Below, in pieces: positions 33,174 through 41,904 of a stretch of DNA of 64,000 bases. The DNA comes from Vulcanimicrobiota bacterium. GTDB lineage: Bacteria; Vulcanimicrobiota; Xenobia; Xenobiales; JADMJV01. The translations under genes were made by a program, and so were the position numbers. Position 1 is the stretch's first letter. Each line of letters begins with the position of its first letter. The stretch lies in the NCBI GenBank assembly GCA_019637395.1, contig JAHBVR010000007.1, positions 62,001 to 126,000 on the forward strand, written 5' to 3'. The notes under the pieces were generated by a model. The model was not told where the DNA came from and did no database searches. It saw only the letters and a program-made list of their open reading frames with translations.

Positions 33174-33596
33174 TTAATCAGGGCCGCGTTGGGTGAGCTG
33201 GAAGACACTGAGAAAGTCTTCCACGGCCTCGCGATGGGTCGGATCGGATAGAATCGTCCTGGCGATCTTGTTCTGCATCTGGGGATAGGCGGGGTTTTGG
33301 GTGAAGTGCTCGCCGTATTCCTGCCCGATGACGCCATCCACCAACTTTTTGGTGGCCTTGGGAAGGTACTCTTCATCCTCGGGATCAAGTTCGAGCAACC
33401 CGGTCTTCACGTTCTCGAGAAACTTCTCTTGCTTGGTGGAGGGCAGACCCTGGGCGGCGCTGCTGGGGGTGTAAACGTCGGAGGCCTTACCGGTGGGAGC
33501 GGTCTGGTCCTGACCGGTCGACTCCTTCATCTTCTTCTTTTGCGTCTCGAACCAGGCCGTCGAGAGGGGCGGAGGACCTTGATTCAACGGATCCAA
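33174..33596 (-). CDS. Hypothetical hydrophilic protein
   Basis: A 140-residue polar protein without membrane segments. The N-terminal half is disordered (Pro/Lys/Gln/Thr-rich), the C-terminal half is helical (LENVKTGLLELDPEDEEYLPK, ARTILSDPTHREAVEDFLSVFQL). The start is TTG at 33596, 8 bases after a strong AAGGAGGAG. No family is recognised. It diverges from the flagellar cluster. Confidence 0.55.
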   Translation of the reverse strand: MDPLNQGPPPLSTAWFETQKKKMKESTGQDQTAPTGKASDVYTPSSAAQGLPSTKQEKFLENVKTGLLELDPEDEEYLPKATKKLVDGVIGQEYGEHFTQNPAYPQMQNKIARTILSDPTHREAVEDFLSVFQLTQRGPD

Positions 33597-33921
33597 AACT
33601 CAAGCTCCTCCTTTCATAAATATCTGGGCCCTGACATTCCCCTGGTTACCCCTACTTCCTGTTTGGGGATAAGGAAGTTATCACCACAACCGGGAAGCCT
33701 GTCTAGAGGTACGCCCAAAAGCGATTCTGTGTTCGACTCCGCGATAAATCATGTGGTGATGCGACTTTGGTCGTCCCACATGGGGGAAATTGGTGCCCCG
33801 TGTTAAACACTCTGTAACATGCCCTCAACAATTCTGAAACAGCCGGTTTGTTAACATACGAGTAACCCACCGGGCAGAAATCGAGTGGGTGTCGCCCAGG
33901 TTCGTAGTCAAGGAGGTCGTC
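33597..33921. other. Intergenic region between the hypothetical gene and flgB
   Basis: A gene-free 325 bp. It holds the leader of the minus-strand gene (SD near 33605-33614) and the upstream region of flgB. Visible elements are GTGTT-A-AACAC (33800-33810), CTGTAACATGCC (33812-33823), TTGTTAACAT (33848-33857) and a CCCACC/GGTGGG-like inverted pair before the flgB SD (AAGGAGG, 33910-33916). No sigma-28 promoter and no clear sigma-70 pair were found, so the flagellar promoter is probably of another type. Confidence 0.4.
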
Positions 33922-34332
33922 GTGGGAAACCCTTTTAGAGTCGCAGATACCGATTATCTGGAAAAAGCGCTGAATGCCGCCAGTCTGCGCCAGCAAGTCA
34001 TCTCCAATAACATCGCCAACGTCAACACCGCGGGATATCAGGGCCAGACGGTCAACTTCGAAGGCCACCTGCGCGAAGCGATGGACGCCGAAGCCGGAGA
34101 CAACGAAAATCCGGTGGCCGGTGCGGTTGACCCCGAGTTCGCCAGCGGCGACACGGGCGGCTGGACCAAGGCCAGCCTCAAGCCCACCGTCGAAACCCAG
34201 GACGGCAAGCTGAATATCAACAACGAAATGTCCAGCCTGGCCAAGAATCAGATTATGTATAACGCACTGGCCACGAAGATCTCCGGTGTCTACGGCGCCC
34301 TCAAATGGGTTGTCGAGAACAGCGGCCGCTAG
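33922..34332 (+). CDS. flgB: Flagellar basal-body rod protein FlgB
   Basis: A 136-residue proximal rod protein. It has LEKALNAASLRQQVISNNIANVNTAGYQ at the N-terminus (family consensus NIANxxTPGY) and a helical C-terminus ending ALATKISGVYGALKWVV. I chose GTG at 33922, 5 bases after AAGGAGG; the frame is open further to 33889 without an SD. It is the first gene of the flagellar cluster and is followed by flgC after 19 bp. Confidence 0.93.
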   Translation: MGNPFRVADTDYLEKALNAASLRQQVISNNIANVNTAGYQGQTVNFEGHLREAMDAEAGDNENPVAGAVDPEFASGDTGGWTKASLKPTVETQDGKLNINNEMSSLAKNQIMYNALATKISGVYGALKWVVENSGR

Positions 34333-34351
34333 GTAGTAGGAGGAAGTAAAC

Positions 34352-34843
34352 ATGAAGTTTTTCTCGACATTCGATACCGCCGCCAGCGGAATGCGCGCCG
34401 AGCAGTTCCGGATGGACCTGATCTCGGAAAACATCGCCAACGCCCACACGGCCAAAACCGCCGACGGCACCCCCTACCGCCGCAAGATGGCCATCGCCAC
34501 CGCGGAAAACAAAGCTCAGTTTGATTCGGAATTTTCCGCCGCGTCTTTCGACGTCAGTGGAGAGTTCGACAACAGCAAGTCCGGCACCGCGGCCTTCAAC
34601 GGAGGCGGTGTCTCGGTTGCCTCGGTGGCCGACAACTCCGACTACAACTGGGTTTACGATCCGACCAATCCCAACGCCGCCCAGGAGGGCGAACACAAAG
34701 GCTATGTGGCGATGCCCAACGTCAACATCATCAGCGAGATGACCAGTATGATGCAGGCCACCCGCTCTTACGAGGCCAACGCGACCCTGGTGGAGTCGGC
34801 CAAAGCGATGGCGATGAAGGCCCTGGAAATCGGTAGAGGCTAA
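34352..34843 (+). CDS. flgC: Flagellar basal-body rod protein FlgC
   Basis: A 163-residue rod protein: FDTAASGMRAEQFRMDLISENIANAHTAKT (the common N-terminal rod helix), YRRKMAI, then YVAMPNVNIISEMTSMMQATRSYEANATLVESAKAMAMKALEI, the diagnostic C-terminal rod/hook helix. A GGAGGAAG SD is 9 bases before the ATG. It forms the proximal rod with FlgB and FliE. Confidence 0.95.
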   Translation: MKFFSTFDTAASGMRAEQFRMDLISENIANAHTAKTADGTPYRRKMAIATAENKAQFDSEFSAASFDVSGEFDNSKSGTAAFNGGGVSVASVADNSDYNWVYDPTNPNAAQEGEHKGYVAMPNVNIISEMTSMMQATRSYEANATLVESAKAMAMKALEIGRG

Positions 34844-34854
34844 AGGAGACTACG

Positions 34855-35199
34855 ATGCAAAACAACGGATTCAGCTTACCCACCTCTGGTATCCAGGGTA
34901 TCACCTCCGGAATCACCAGCAAAATCGGCCGCCTCGACGAAACCAGCTCCGTATCCGACGCGCCTACCGCCGAACAGGCCAGAGGTTTCCAGCAGCTTCT
35001 CTCGGATGCGATCGGCACCGTCAACGAAGCCCAGGATGGCGCCAAGAAAGCCACTGAAGCCCTGATGACGGGCAAAGCCGAAAGCCTGCACGAAGTGCAG
35101 ATCGCCGGCGCCAAAGCAGAAATAATGATGAAGCTCACGACGACGGTAACTTCGAAACTGGCGCAAGCCACCACCCAACTGTTCCAGATGCAGGTGTAA
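34855..35199 (+). CDS. fliE: Flagellar hook-basal body protein FliE
   Basis: A 114-residue FliE: FQQLLSDAIGTVNEAQDGAKKATEALMTGKAESLHEVQIAGAKAEIMMKLTTTVTSKLAQATTQLFQMQV contains the GKAESLHEVQIA helix typical of the family. It links the MS ring to the rod and is the first substrate of the export apparatus. It starts 11 bp after flgC, with AAGGAG upstream. Confidence 0.93.
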   Translation: MQNNGFSLPTSGIQGITSGITSKIGRLDETSSVSDAPTAEQARGFQQLLSDAIGTVNEAQDGAKKATEALMTGKAESLHEVQIAGAKAEIMMKLTTTVTSKLAQATTQLFQMQV

Positions 35200-35275
35200 C
35201 TCGCACATTTACCAGGGTGGGGCGAGGAACATAGAACACACAAGGTTTTTTCCGTAGGTAGGAGAGGAGAACTGA

Positions 35276-36982
35276 ATGGCAACCGGGATCCAGACAGGAA
35301 TGCGCACGGGTAGTCGTGCCGGGATGACCGCAGGAAGAGGAGCACCAGGCAAGCCGGGAGGCGGCGGCCTAGGGAAGCTCAAAGAAATTTGGTCCGGGCT
35401 TGGCAAAGGCGTGAAAATCGCTATAGGTGCCCTGGTGGTTGTAGCCATCAGCGGTGCCCTATTTGCGTTTGCCTACCACCAAGGAAACGCGCCGGTGGAC
35501 CTTTACACCACCAAGATGCCCAAGGACGACGTGACGCAGTGCGCCGCGCTCCTGACCGAGAAAGGCATCTCACACACGGTCAAAGTAACCGAGGACGGCA
35601 TCCAGTTGAATCCCAAAGATCGTGGCCGCGCTCGCGCCCTGTTGGCCGCCAATGGACTTCCCCGTCACGCCATTCAGACCTCACCCGAGTCGGGCGCTCT
35701 GGGCAAAACTCAAGCCGAAGCCCGTATGATGCGCCAGCGTGTGCTCGAGGGTGAAATCACCGAAGCTCTCCGCCAGATGGAAGGCGTGGGCGATGCCTAC
35801 GTCAAGATCGCCACCCCGGACGAAGCTGCTTTCGCCGAGAACGCCAAGCCCACCCAGGCCCGCGTAATGCTCAAGCTCAATCCCGGCACCACTCTGGGCG
35901 AGAAAGAAGTCGAAGCGGTCGTTCACCTGGTCGCCTACTCGGTTCCCGAACTCGACAAGAAGAACGTGGTGGTGGTCGACACCCAGATGAAAGATCTGAC
36001 CGCCATGCTCGAGGAATCGGAAGACGGCACCATTCCCACCGGCAAGATGGGCGCAATGGAGACCGAGAAAGCGGAATTGCTGCGCAAGAAAGCTCAAGAA
36101 CAACTCGACCAGGTGCTCGGCCCGAACCAGTCCAAAGTGGCCGTCACCGTGGAAATGGATTACTCTCAGAAAGAAACCAAGTCCCGCCTGGTGGGCGGCG
36201 CCGGCGACGATGGCCATGTCGTAACCGGCAGCCAGACCAAGATCGAGCGCTACGCCAAGAATCCCGGCGGCAACAGCGGCAGCGATCCCGCTCAGACCAT
36301 GAGCGACAACCCCGAAGATGACGAAGTCTCCACCGCCGCTGGCGGCAGCACCGTCAAGAGCAAGAATTCCAACTACGAGAACGTCACCAAGGCCGAGAAG
36401 GTCGACTACAACCGCACCGAGACCACCGTGGTCCAGAAGACTCCCGAGATCAAGCGCATCAGCGCCAGCGTGGTCCTCGACAACGTCAAGCCGGATGTGG
36501 AAGCCCGCATCCTGGGAATGGTCAAAGCCACTATCGGCATTGACGAGAATCGCGGCGACGTTATCCAGGCGACCAGCCTTCCCTTTCACAAGGCCACCCT
36601 GGCCAGTCTGAACGGCCCGAACGGCACATCCGGTGCTCCCACCGACCCGGCCAACCAGTTCGGCATGGCTCAACAGAGCGGCGGAATGAGCACCCAGGTC
36701 ATCGGTCTGGCCCTGTTCGGACCGGCCGTGCTGATGCTCGGACTGATCACCGTCTACCTGCTCAAGCAGCACCGCGTTCAGTCCGACCGCAGCCAGTTGC
36801 ACCTGGGCAGCCACCACGGCTCCACCTCGACCGATATCGCCGACCTGCTCACCGACAAATCCGGCAAGGTTACCTCGGTGACCGAGACCAAGGTCAACAC
36901 CTCTGACGCCCTCGAAAAGCTGGCCAAGGAGCGCCCCACCAAGGTCGCCGAAATGCTCAAAAGCACCTGGCTCTCCGGCTAA
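35276..36982 (+). CDS. fliF: Flagellar MS-ring protein FliF
   Basis: A 568-residue FliF with a Gly/Arg/Thr-rich cytoplasmic N-terminus (1-45), first membrane helix (about 47-66: IAIGALVVVAISGALFAFAY), ring-building motifs (GNAPVDLYT, NGLPRHAIQTSPESG, RQRVLEGEITEALRQMEGV, ARVMLKLNPG), a periplasmic domain, second membrane helix (about 475-498) and the C-terminal FliG-binding helix (DALEKLAKERPTKVAEMLKSTWL). It forms the MS ring and export gate housing. An intrinsic terminator follows, so fliG starts a new unit. Confidence 0.95.
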   Translation: MATGIQTGMRTGSRAGMTAGRGAPGKPGGGGLGKLKEIWSGLGKGVKIAIGALVVVAISGALFAFAYHQGNAPVDLYTTKMPKDDVTQCAALLTEKGISHTVKVTEDGIQLNPKDRGRARALLAANGLPRHAIQTSPESGALGKTQAEARMMRQRVLEGEITEALRQMEGVGDAYVKIATPDEAAFAENAKPTQARVMLKLNPGTTLGEKEVEAVVHLVAYSVPELDKKNVVVVDTQMKDLTAMLEESEDGTIPTGKMGAMETEKAELLRKKAQEQLDQVLGPNQSKVAVTVEMDYSQKETKSRLVGGAGDDGHVVTGSQTKIERYAKNPGGNSGSDPAQTMSDNPEDDEVSTAAGGSTVKSKNSNYENVTKAEKVDYNRTETTVVQKTPEIKRISASVVLDNVKPDVEARILGMVKATIGIDENRGDVIQATSLPFHKATLASLNGPNGTSGAPTDPANQFGMAQQSGGMSTQVIGLALFGPAVLMLGLITVYLLKQHRVQSDRSQLHLGSHHGSTSTDIADLLTDKSGKVTSVTETKVNTSDALEKLAKERPTKVAEMLKSTWLSG

Positions 36983-37002
36983 ACAACGCTCGAGCCGCAA
37001 CG

Positions 37003-37035
37003 AAGGCCCTCCGCTCGCGGGGGGCTTTTCTTTTT
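37003..37035 (+). terminator. Intrinsic terminator after fliF
   Basis: AAGGCCCTCC (37003-37012) pairs with GGGGGGCTT (37019-37027) with one bulged G, loop GCTCGC, followed by TTTTCTTTTT. This ends the flgB-fliF transcript. Confidence 0.8.
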
Positions 37036-37049
37036 GGGAGAGTGCGCTC

Positions 37050-37083
37050 ACGGGTGCACGCATTGCCCGGACGGGTGCACGCA
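37050..37083 (+). repeat. Two direct repeats of ACGGGTGCACGCA, 21 bp apart
   Basis: The 13-mer ACGGGTGCACGCA occurs at 37050-37062 and 37071-37083. The start-to-start distance of 21 bp equals two DNA turns, so a protein could bind both on one face. Each contains the palindrome GTGCAC. It lies between the fliF terminator and fliG and is a candidate operator. Confidence 0.5.
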
Positions 37084-37194
37084 GGTCGGGCACAGCCAGT
37101 TCAGCACAAACTGTTAACCTGGCTCAACAGAGGCTTATGGCGTATTTGTGTGGAATCCTTAATTCACCGGGTCGTCTCTGCGAAACAGGGGGTC

Positions 37195-37222
37195 CAAGGG
37201 GGGAGACGGAGTCCCCCCTTGA
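37195..37222 (+). promoter_or_regulatory. Strong hairpin in the fliG leader
   Basis: CAAGGGGGGA and TCCCCCCTTG form a 10-bp perfect stem around GACGGAG. There is no U run, so it is not a standard terminator. It sits about 40 bp before the fliG SD and could protect the 5' end of the fliG mRNA or serve as a regulatory leader. Confidence 0.45.
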
Positions 37223-37261
37223 CACCTCGAACAGAGGGCCCGCGAGGAGAGATTTTAGAGT

Positions 37262-38272
37262 ATGGCGAGCGCTACCGTGAACCTTCCCCCGAAACAAAAG
37301 GCCGCGATTCTGTTGATGTCGTTGCCTCCCGAAGTGTCAGCCCAGTTGTTCAAGGAGCTGGGACCTGACGAGGTTCACGCCATCACCCTGGAGATTTCCA
37401 AGCTGCCTCCCATTTCGCCCGACGTCCGCGCCCAGGTCATCGACGAATTCTTGCATTCCTCGGCCGGCTCCAGCCTGAGCGACGCTCTGGGCGGCGGCAT
37501 GGGCGGCATGACCAACCCGATGGGCGGAGCCACGCAGGCCTACCCCCCTCCGATGGGCGGCAGCAGCGGCGGCATGACTTTCACCAGCGGGGGCGGCGCC
37601 AATCGCCCGCTGGGCTTCTTGCGCCGGGTGGACCCCCATCAATTACTGCAACTCATCCGCCGTGAACATCCCCAGACCATCGCTGTAGTGCTCAGCTACC
37701 TCGATCCCAACCAGGCCAGCGCCGTGCTCGGAGAACTCAATCCCACCACCCAGACCGAGGTGGCTCGCCGCCTGGCCGAACTGGAAAAAATCAGCCCCGA
37801 AATCGTCAAGGAACTCGAGACGATTTTAGAATCCCGCCTGCACCGCGCCCTCGAAGAAGGCTTTCAACCCCAGGCCGACGGCAAAGAGACGCTGCTGGAA
37901 ATCCTCAACCAGGCCGACCGCAGCACCGAAGAGCGCGTGCTCTCGGGCCTGACTCAGAAAAATCCGCATCTGGCCAGCGACATCAAGACCAAGCTTTGCG
38001 ACTTCGACGACCTCAACAACATCGACGACGGCTCACTACAGCAGGTCCTGCGCCTGACCGACTTCCGCGACCTGGTACTGGCCCTGAAAGGCGCCAACCG
38101 CGAACTGGCCGAGCGCGTCTATCGATTCCTCTCGCCGGAAGTCTCCACCGCTCTGCGTAACGACGTGGAAGCCCTGGGCCAGGTACCCTGGGATGAAGTC
38201 AAACAGGCCCAGCAGCAGATCCGCAACATCCTGCGCGGCCTGGTTACCCTCGGCAAGATCAAATTCCGTTAA
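37262..38272 (+). CDS. fliG: Flagellar motor switch protein FliG
   Basis: A 336-residue FliG. The middle domain has REHPQTIAVVLSYLDPNQASAVLGELN (EHPQ at 135-138) and the C domain ends DVEALGQVPWDEVKQAQQQIRNILRGL. The N domain starts normally (QKAAILLMSLPPEVSAQLFKEL) but its second half is replaced by a Gly/Met-rich linker (residues about 68-112, GGGMGGMTNPMGGATQAYPP). The missing GGxxYAR helices normally bind the FliF C-terminal helix. It is the torque-generating rotor protein. It starts a new transcript after a long leader. Confidence 0.95.
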   Translation: MASATVNLPPKQKAAILLMSLPPEVSAQLFKELGPDEVHAITLEISKLPPISPDVRAQVIDEFLHSSAGSSLSDALGGGMGGMTNPMGGATQAYPPPMGGSSGGMTFTSGGGANRPLGFLRRVDPHQLLQLIRREHPQTIAVVLSYLDPNQASAVLGELNPTTQTEVARRLAELEKISPEIVKELETILESRLHRALEEGFQPQADGKETLLEILNQADRSTEERVLSGLTQKNPHLASDIKTKLCDFDDLNNIDDGSLQQVLRLTDFRDLVLALKGANRELAERVYRFLSPEVSTALRNDVEALGQVPWDEVKQAQQQIRNILRGLVTLGKIKFR

Positions 38273-38284
38273 ACGGAGGCCTCC

Positions 38285-39466
38285 TTGTCTCTTATCAAAA
38301 AGAACCGTTCTGTCGAATCAAGCTCTCAGGAGGGCGTCGAACTTCCATCCCTGGACGCACCTGCCGCCCCCAAGCGGGACGGGGTGATTTTCCGCAGCCG
38401 GACCGAGCATCAACCCGCCGCCGCTCCGCCGGAGCCGAAGGATCCAGGGGAAGGATTCGAGGGCGGCCTGCCCGGCGTGGCCAAAGAAGCTCCCATCACC
38501 CGCGTGATCAACGCGCGCACCACCATGATCAGCCATACCCTGGCCCCGCTTCCCACCGCTGTGCGAGTGCCCACCGGGGGGGCGGAACCCGAACCCGCCC
38601 CTACCGGCGGGGGCGCCGCCCCCGAACCTCAGCCCCAGCAAGTCGTTTACCAGCAACCCGCCATCCCTGTGGACGAAGCCATCATCGCCGAGGCCCAGGC
38701 CAAGGCGCAGTCGATGATGCAGGAAGCCCAGGCGGCCGCCAATCAGATGCTGATGGAATACCAACAGCAGGCTCAACAGATGATGGAGCAGGCCAATCAA
38801 CAGATCCAGGCGGCCGCCGAGCAAGTCCAGCGCCAGGCTCAGGAGATCGGTTTCCAACAAGGCTACGAGCAGGGCATTCAGCAGGGCGGCCTGGCCGCCC
38901 AGCAGCAGGTCTACCAGCAACTGGTGGAAAGCCGCGACATCTTCATCCAGGCCATCAAGCAGCGCCACCTGATGATGGCCAGCGCCGAGCCGGAAATGGC
39001 TCGTCTGGCCGTCAAACTGGCCGAGAAACTGGTCGGTCAGGAACTGGCCCAAAATCCGGAAGCCATCGTAGGCGTGGTCAAACTGGCTCTGGCCGGCATA
39101 GGCGATCGCGAGCAGGTGAGCATCCGCGTCAATCCCGTCGATTACGAAAAGGTGGTGGAGCATCGCTCCGACTTCGAGCGCATGATCGAGGGACTCAAAA
39201 AGTTCGACATTGTGGCCGACGCCTCCATCGACGAAGGGGGCACGTCCATCGAAACCAACCTGGGCAACATCGACGCCCGCCTGAACACTCGCGTCAACGC
39301 GCTGCTGGCCGGCATGGGCGAGGAGATCTCCTTGCGCGAGAAAGAAATCCAGACCGAGGTCGAAGAACTGGATACGGGAGTGCCTGATCTGCCGCCGCCC
39401 CCCGGCGAAGGCGAAGGCTACGAGGAAGAAGCGCCCGACATGGGCGAGTCCAATCCGGAGGAATAA
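38285..39466 (+). CDS. fliH: Flagellar assembly protein FliH
   Basis: A 393-residue protein: a disordered Pro/Glu-rich N-terminus (1-140), a long Gln/Ala/Met coiled coil (about 150-235, QQQAQQMMEQANQQIQAAAE) and a C-terminal FliH/YscL domain (LAVKLAEKLVGQEL, AIVGVVKLALAGI, VSIRVNPVDYEKVVEH, DASIDEGGTSIETNLGNIDAR). FliH holds FliI at the export gate. It is longer than E. coli FliH (228) because of the N-terminus. The start is TTG after GGAGG. Confidence 0.9.
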   Translation: MSLIKKNRSVESSSQEGVELPSLDAPAAPKRDGVIFRSRTEHQPAAAPPEPKDPGEGFEGGLPGVAKEAPITRVINARTTMISHTLAPLPTAVRVPTGGAEPEPAPTGGGAAPEPQPQQVVYQQPAIPVDEAIIAEAQAKAQSMMQEAQAAANQMLMEYQQQAQQMMEQANQQIQAAAEQVQRQAQEIGFQQGYEQGIQQGGLAAQQQVYQQLVESRDIFIQAIKQRHLMMASAEPEMARLAVKLAEKLVGQELAQNPEAIVGVVKLALAGIGDREQVSIRVNPVDYEKVVEHRSDFERMIEGLKKFDIVADASIDEGGTSIETNLGNIDARLNTRVNALLAGMGEEISLREKEIQTEVEELDTGVPDLPPPPGEGEGYEEEAPDMGESNPEE

Positions 39467-39469
39467 CGC

Positions 39470-40792
39470 ATGGATACCGCACCCAGGTTTGATTTCAGTC
39501 GCTACGAGCGCGCTCTACCTCGAATCAATACGATCAAAATGCACGGTCGCGTGGTTCAGGTGGTCGGTCTGACCATCGAATCGGAAGGGCCCGCCTGTCA
39601 GGTCGGCGAGATGGTCTATATCTACGACAAACAGGGCAGAAATCCGATTCGCGCCGAAGTGGTGGGCTTCAAAGGTAACCGTGTGCTCTCCATGCCCTTG
39701 GGCGAAATGGGCGGCATCGCGCCCGGCTGCGAAGTGCGCGGCACCGGTAAACCCCTGTGCGTGAAAGTGGGCCCGCGCATCCTGGGGCGCGTCCTCGACG
39801 GTCTGGGCGAGCCCATCGACGGCAAAGGCCCGCTTGAATACGAAGAAGAGTATCCCATCTACAACTCCCCGCCCAACCCGTTCACTCGTCCGCGTATCGA
39901 GCACCCGCTGCAGCTCGGAGTGCGCGTGCTCGACTCCATGTTGACCTTCGGCAAAGGCCAGCGCATGGGCATCTTCGCCGGCTCCGGCGTGGGCAAATCG
40001 ACCACCATGTCCATGATTGCGCGCGCTTCCGAGGCCGACATCACGGTGCTGGCGCTGGTGGGCGAACGCGGCCGTGAGTTGCGCGACTTCCTGGAGCGCG
40101 ACCTGGGCGAGGAGGGCCTGAAGCGCTCGGTGGTCACGGTGGCCACCTCCGATACTCCGGCGCTGGCCCGTATGAAAGCCGCCTACACGGGCACGGCCGT
40201 GGCCGAGTACTTCCGCGATAAAGGCCACGACGTGATGCTGATGATGGACTCGGTCACGCGTTTTGCCATGGCCCAGCGCGAAGTCGGTCTGGCCATCGGC
40301 GAACCACCCGCCACCAAAGGCTACACGCCTTCGTGCTTCGCTCTCTTGCCCAAGCTGATGGAACGAGCCGGCACTTCGCCCAACGGCTCCATCACCGCCA
40401 TGTATACGGTGCTGGTGGACGGTGACGATATGAACGAGCCCATCGCCGACACGGTGCGCGGCATTCTCGACGGCCACATCGTTCTCAACCGTAAAATCGC
40501 CCACAAAAACCGCTATCCGGCGGTAGACGTCCTGCAGAGCGTCTCCCGTGTATTCACCGAGATCTGCTCCAAACCGCACCAGGAGGCCGCCAAAAAGCTA
40601 CGCGCCGTGCTGGCCACCTACGCCGAGAACGAGGACCTGATCAACATCGGCGCCTACCAGAAAGGCGCCAGTCCCAAGGTGGACTACGCCATCAACAAGA
40701 TCGACGAAGTGGAAGCCTTCCTCAAACAGGACGTGCACGAACTCTCGAACCTGCCCGAAACCGTCGAGCGCCTGCTCAGGATGATGGCCTGA
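39470..40792 (+). CDS. fliI: Flagellar export ATPase FliI
   Basis: A 440-residue F1-beta-like ATPase that feeds unfolded substrates to the export gate. Walker A GIFAGSGVGKST, Walker B region VMLMMDSVTRFAMAQREVGL, GERGRELRDFLERDLG and PPATKGYTPSCFALLPKLMERAG are diagnostic. The length is normal. It overlaps fliJ by one base (TGATG). Confidence 0.97.
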   Translation: MDTAPRFDFSRYERALPRINTIKMHGRVVQVVGLTIESEGPACQVGEMVYIYDKQGRNPIRAEVVGFKGNRVLSMPLGEMGGIAPGCEVRGTGKPLCVKVGPRILGRVLDGLGEPIDGKGPLEYEEEYPIYNSPPNPFTRPRIEHPLQLGVRVLDSMLTFGKGQRMGIFAGSGVGKSTTMSMIARASEADITVLALVGERGRELRDFLERDLGEEGLKRSVVTVATSDTPALARMKAAYTGTAVAEYFRDKGHDVMLMMDSVTRFAMAQREVGLAIGEPPATKGYTPSCFALLPKLMERAGTSPNGSITAMYTVLVDGDDMNEPIADTVRGILDGHIVLNRKIAHKNRYPAVDVLQSVSRVFTEICSKPHQEAAKKLRAVLATYAENEDLINIGAYQKGASPKVDYAINKIDEVEAFLKQDVHELSNLPETVERLLRMMA

Positions 40793-41265
40793 TGCCTCCT
40801 AAGAAGTTCAAATTCCGCCTCGAGCAGATGCTCGAGATGAAGCGTAAAAAAGAAGAAGAAGAGCAGAACAAACTGATCGCCCTGCGCCGAGAACTGGCTC
40901 AGGAGTTCCAGCACAAGGCCGCTCGCGAGCAAGAACTTGTTAACGTTCATGAAGAGTTGAAGACGAAGCGTCTAACCGGGGCTCTGAATATTAACGAATT
41001 GCGCTGGTTCCCCCAACATATTAAAAATCTCGAGGCCAAAATTAAATATCATGAGTTGAGAATCCAGGAGCTAGAGATTAAGATTGAAGAGCAGAAGCAG
41101 GCGGTTGCGAAAGCTATGATGGAACGCAAAGCCTACGAGAAGCTCAAGGAGAACCAGAAGGCAGCGTTTGAAGCCGAAATCGAAGCGGCCGAAGCCCTGC
41201 TGCTGGACGAACTGGCGACCATCAAGTTTGCCCGCGACATGGCCAAGAAGGCCGAAGAAAACTAG
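40792..41265 (+). CDS. fliJ: Flagellar export chaperone FliJ
   Basis: A 157-residue, almost entirely coiled-coil protein: FKFRLEQMLEMKRKKEEEEQNKLIALRREL at the N-terminus and EEQKQAVAKAMMERKAYEKLKENQKAAFEAE in the second helix. This two-helix coil is the FliJ shape that sits in the FliI hexamer. It is coupled to fliI. Confidence 0.9.
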   Translation: MPPKKFKFRLEQMLEMKRKKEEEEQNKLIALRRELAQEFQHKAAREQELVNVHEELKTKRLTGALNINELRWFPQHIKNLEAKIKYHELRIQELEIKIEEQKQAVAKAMMERKAYEKLKENQKAAFEAEIEAAEALLLDELATIKFARDMAKKAEEN

Positions 41266-41274
41266 GAGGCACCG

Positions 41275-41901
41275 ATGTCATCGTTTGACCGGATCAACCA
41301 GATCGAGAACCGCATCTCGCAGATGGAGGCACGACTCGAGGGCGGCAGTCCCATCCAGCGCGCCAATACCGGCAAACCCTCCATCACCAGTGGACGCGCC
41401 GGTGGCAGCAACCAGGTCAGCTTTGAGAGCATTCTCAACACCGTATCAGCCGACAAGCAGTTCCGGCCCACCAGTTCGGCGGGCGCTTCCAGCACCTGGT
41501 CGGGCGGCAGCAAGGATTTCGACGGCATGATCGCCGATGCGTCCAAGAAGCACGGCGTGGATGAATCGCTAATTCGCGCCGTTATCAAGCAAGAGTCAGC
41601 CTTTAATCCCAAGGCCACTTCCAGTTGCGGCGCCCAGGGCCTGATGCAGTTGATGCCCGACACGGCCAAAGAACTCGGCTGTGCCGACGCCTACGACCCC
41701 TACCAAAACATTATGGGCGGCGCCAAGTACCTGCGCCAGCTGCTCGACCGCTTCAACGGCAACCAGACGCTAGCCATCGCCAGTTATAATGCCGGCCCCG
41801 GCAGCGTCGACAAGTACGGCGGCATCCCGCCTTTCGGCGAGACGCAGAACTACGTGGCCCGCGTCCTGGAAAATTATCGCAACTACAAGATGGGTGGTTA
41901 A
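41275..41901 (+). CDS. Lytic transglycosylase (SLT-type), flagellar cluster
   Basis: A 208-residue protein with a disordered N-terminus (1-85) containing a short coiled coil and an SLT catalytic domain: [40 protein letters not shown], with the catalytic Glu in KQES, then [32 protein letters not shown] and [12 protein letters not shown]. It cuts peptidoglycan, presumably to let the rod pass, replacing FlgJ. There is no Sec signal, so it is probably exported by the flagellar apparatus itself. Confidence 0.9.
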   Translation: MSSFDRINQIENRISQMEARLEGGSPIQRANTGKPSITSGRAGGSNQVSFESILNTVSADKQFRPTSSAGASSTWSGGSKDFDGMIADASKKHGVDESLIRAVIKQESAFNPKATSSCGAQGLMQLMPDTAKELGCADAYDPYQNIMGGAKYLRQLLDRFNGNQTLAIASYNAGPGSVDKYGGIPPFGETQNYVARVLENYRNYKMGG

Positions 41902-41904
41902 GCA

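Noticed and set aside
33660-33745. tRNA-like GTTCGACTCCGCG segment
   Set aside because: No acceptor stem, D arm or anticodon arm can be built around it.
39515-40579. 354-codon minus-strand frame opposite fliI
   Set aside because: Shadow of fliI with repetitive His/Gly/Val composition.
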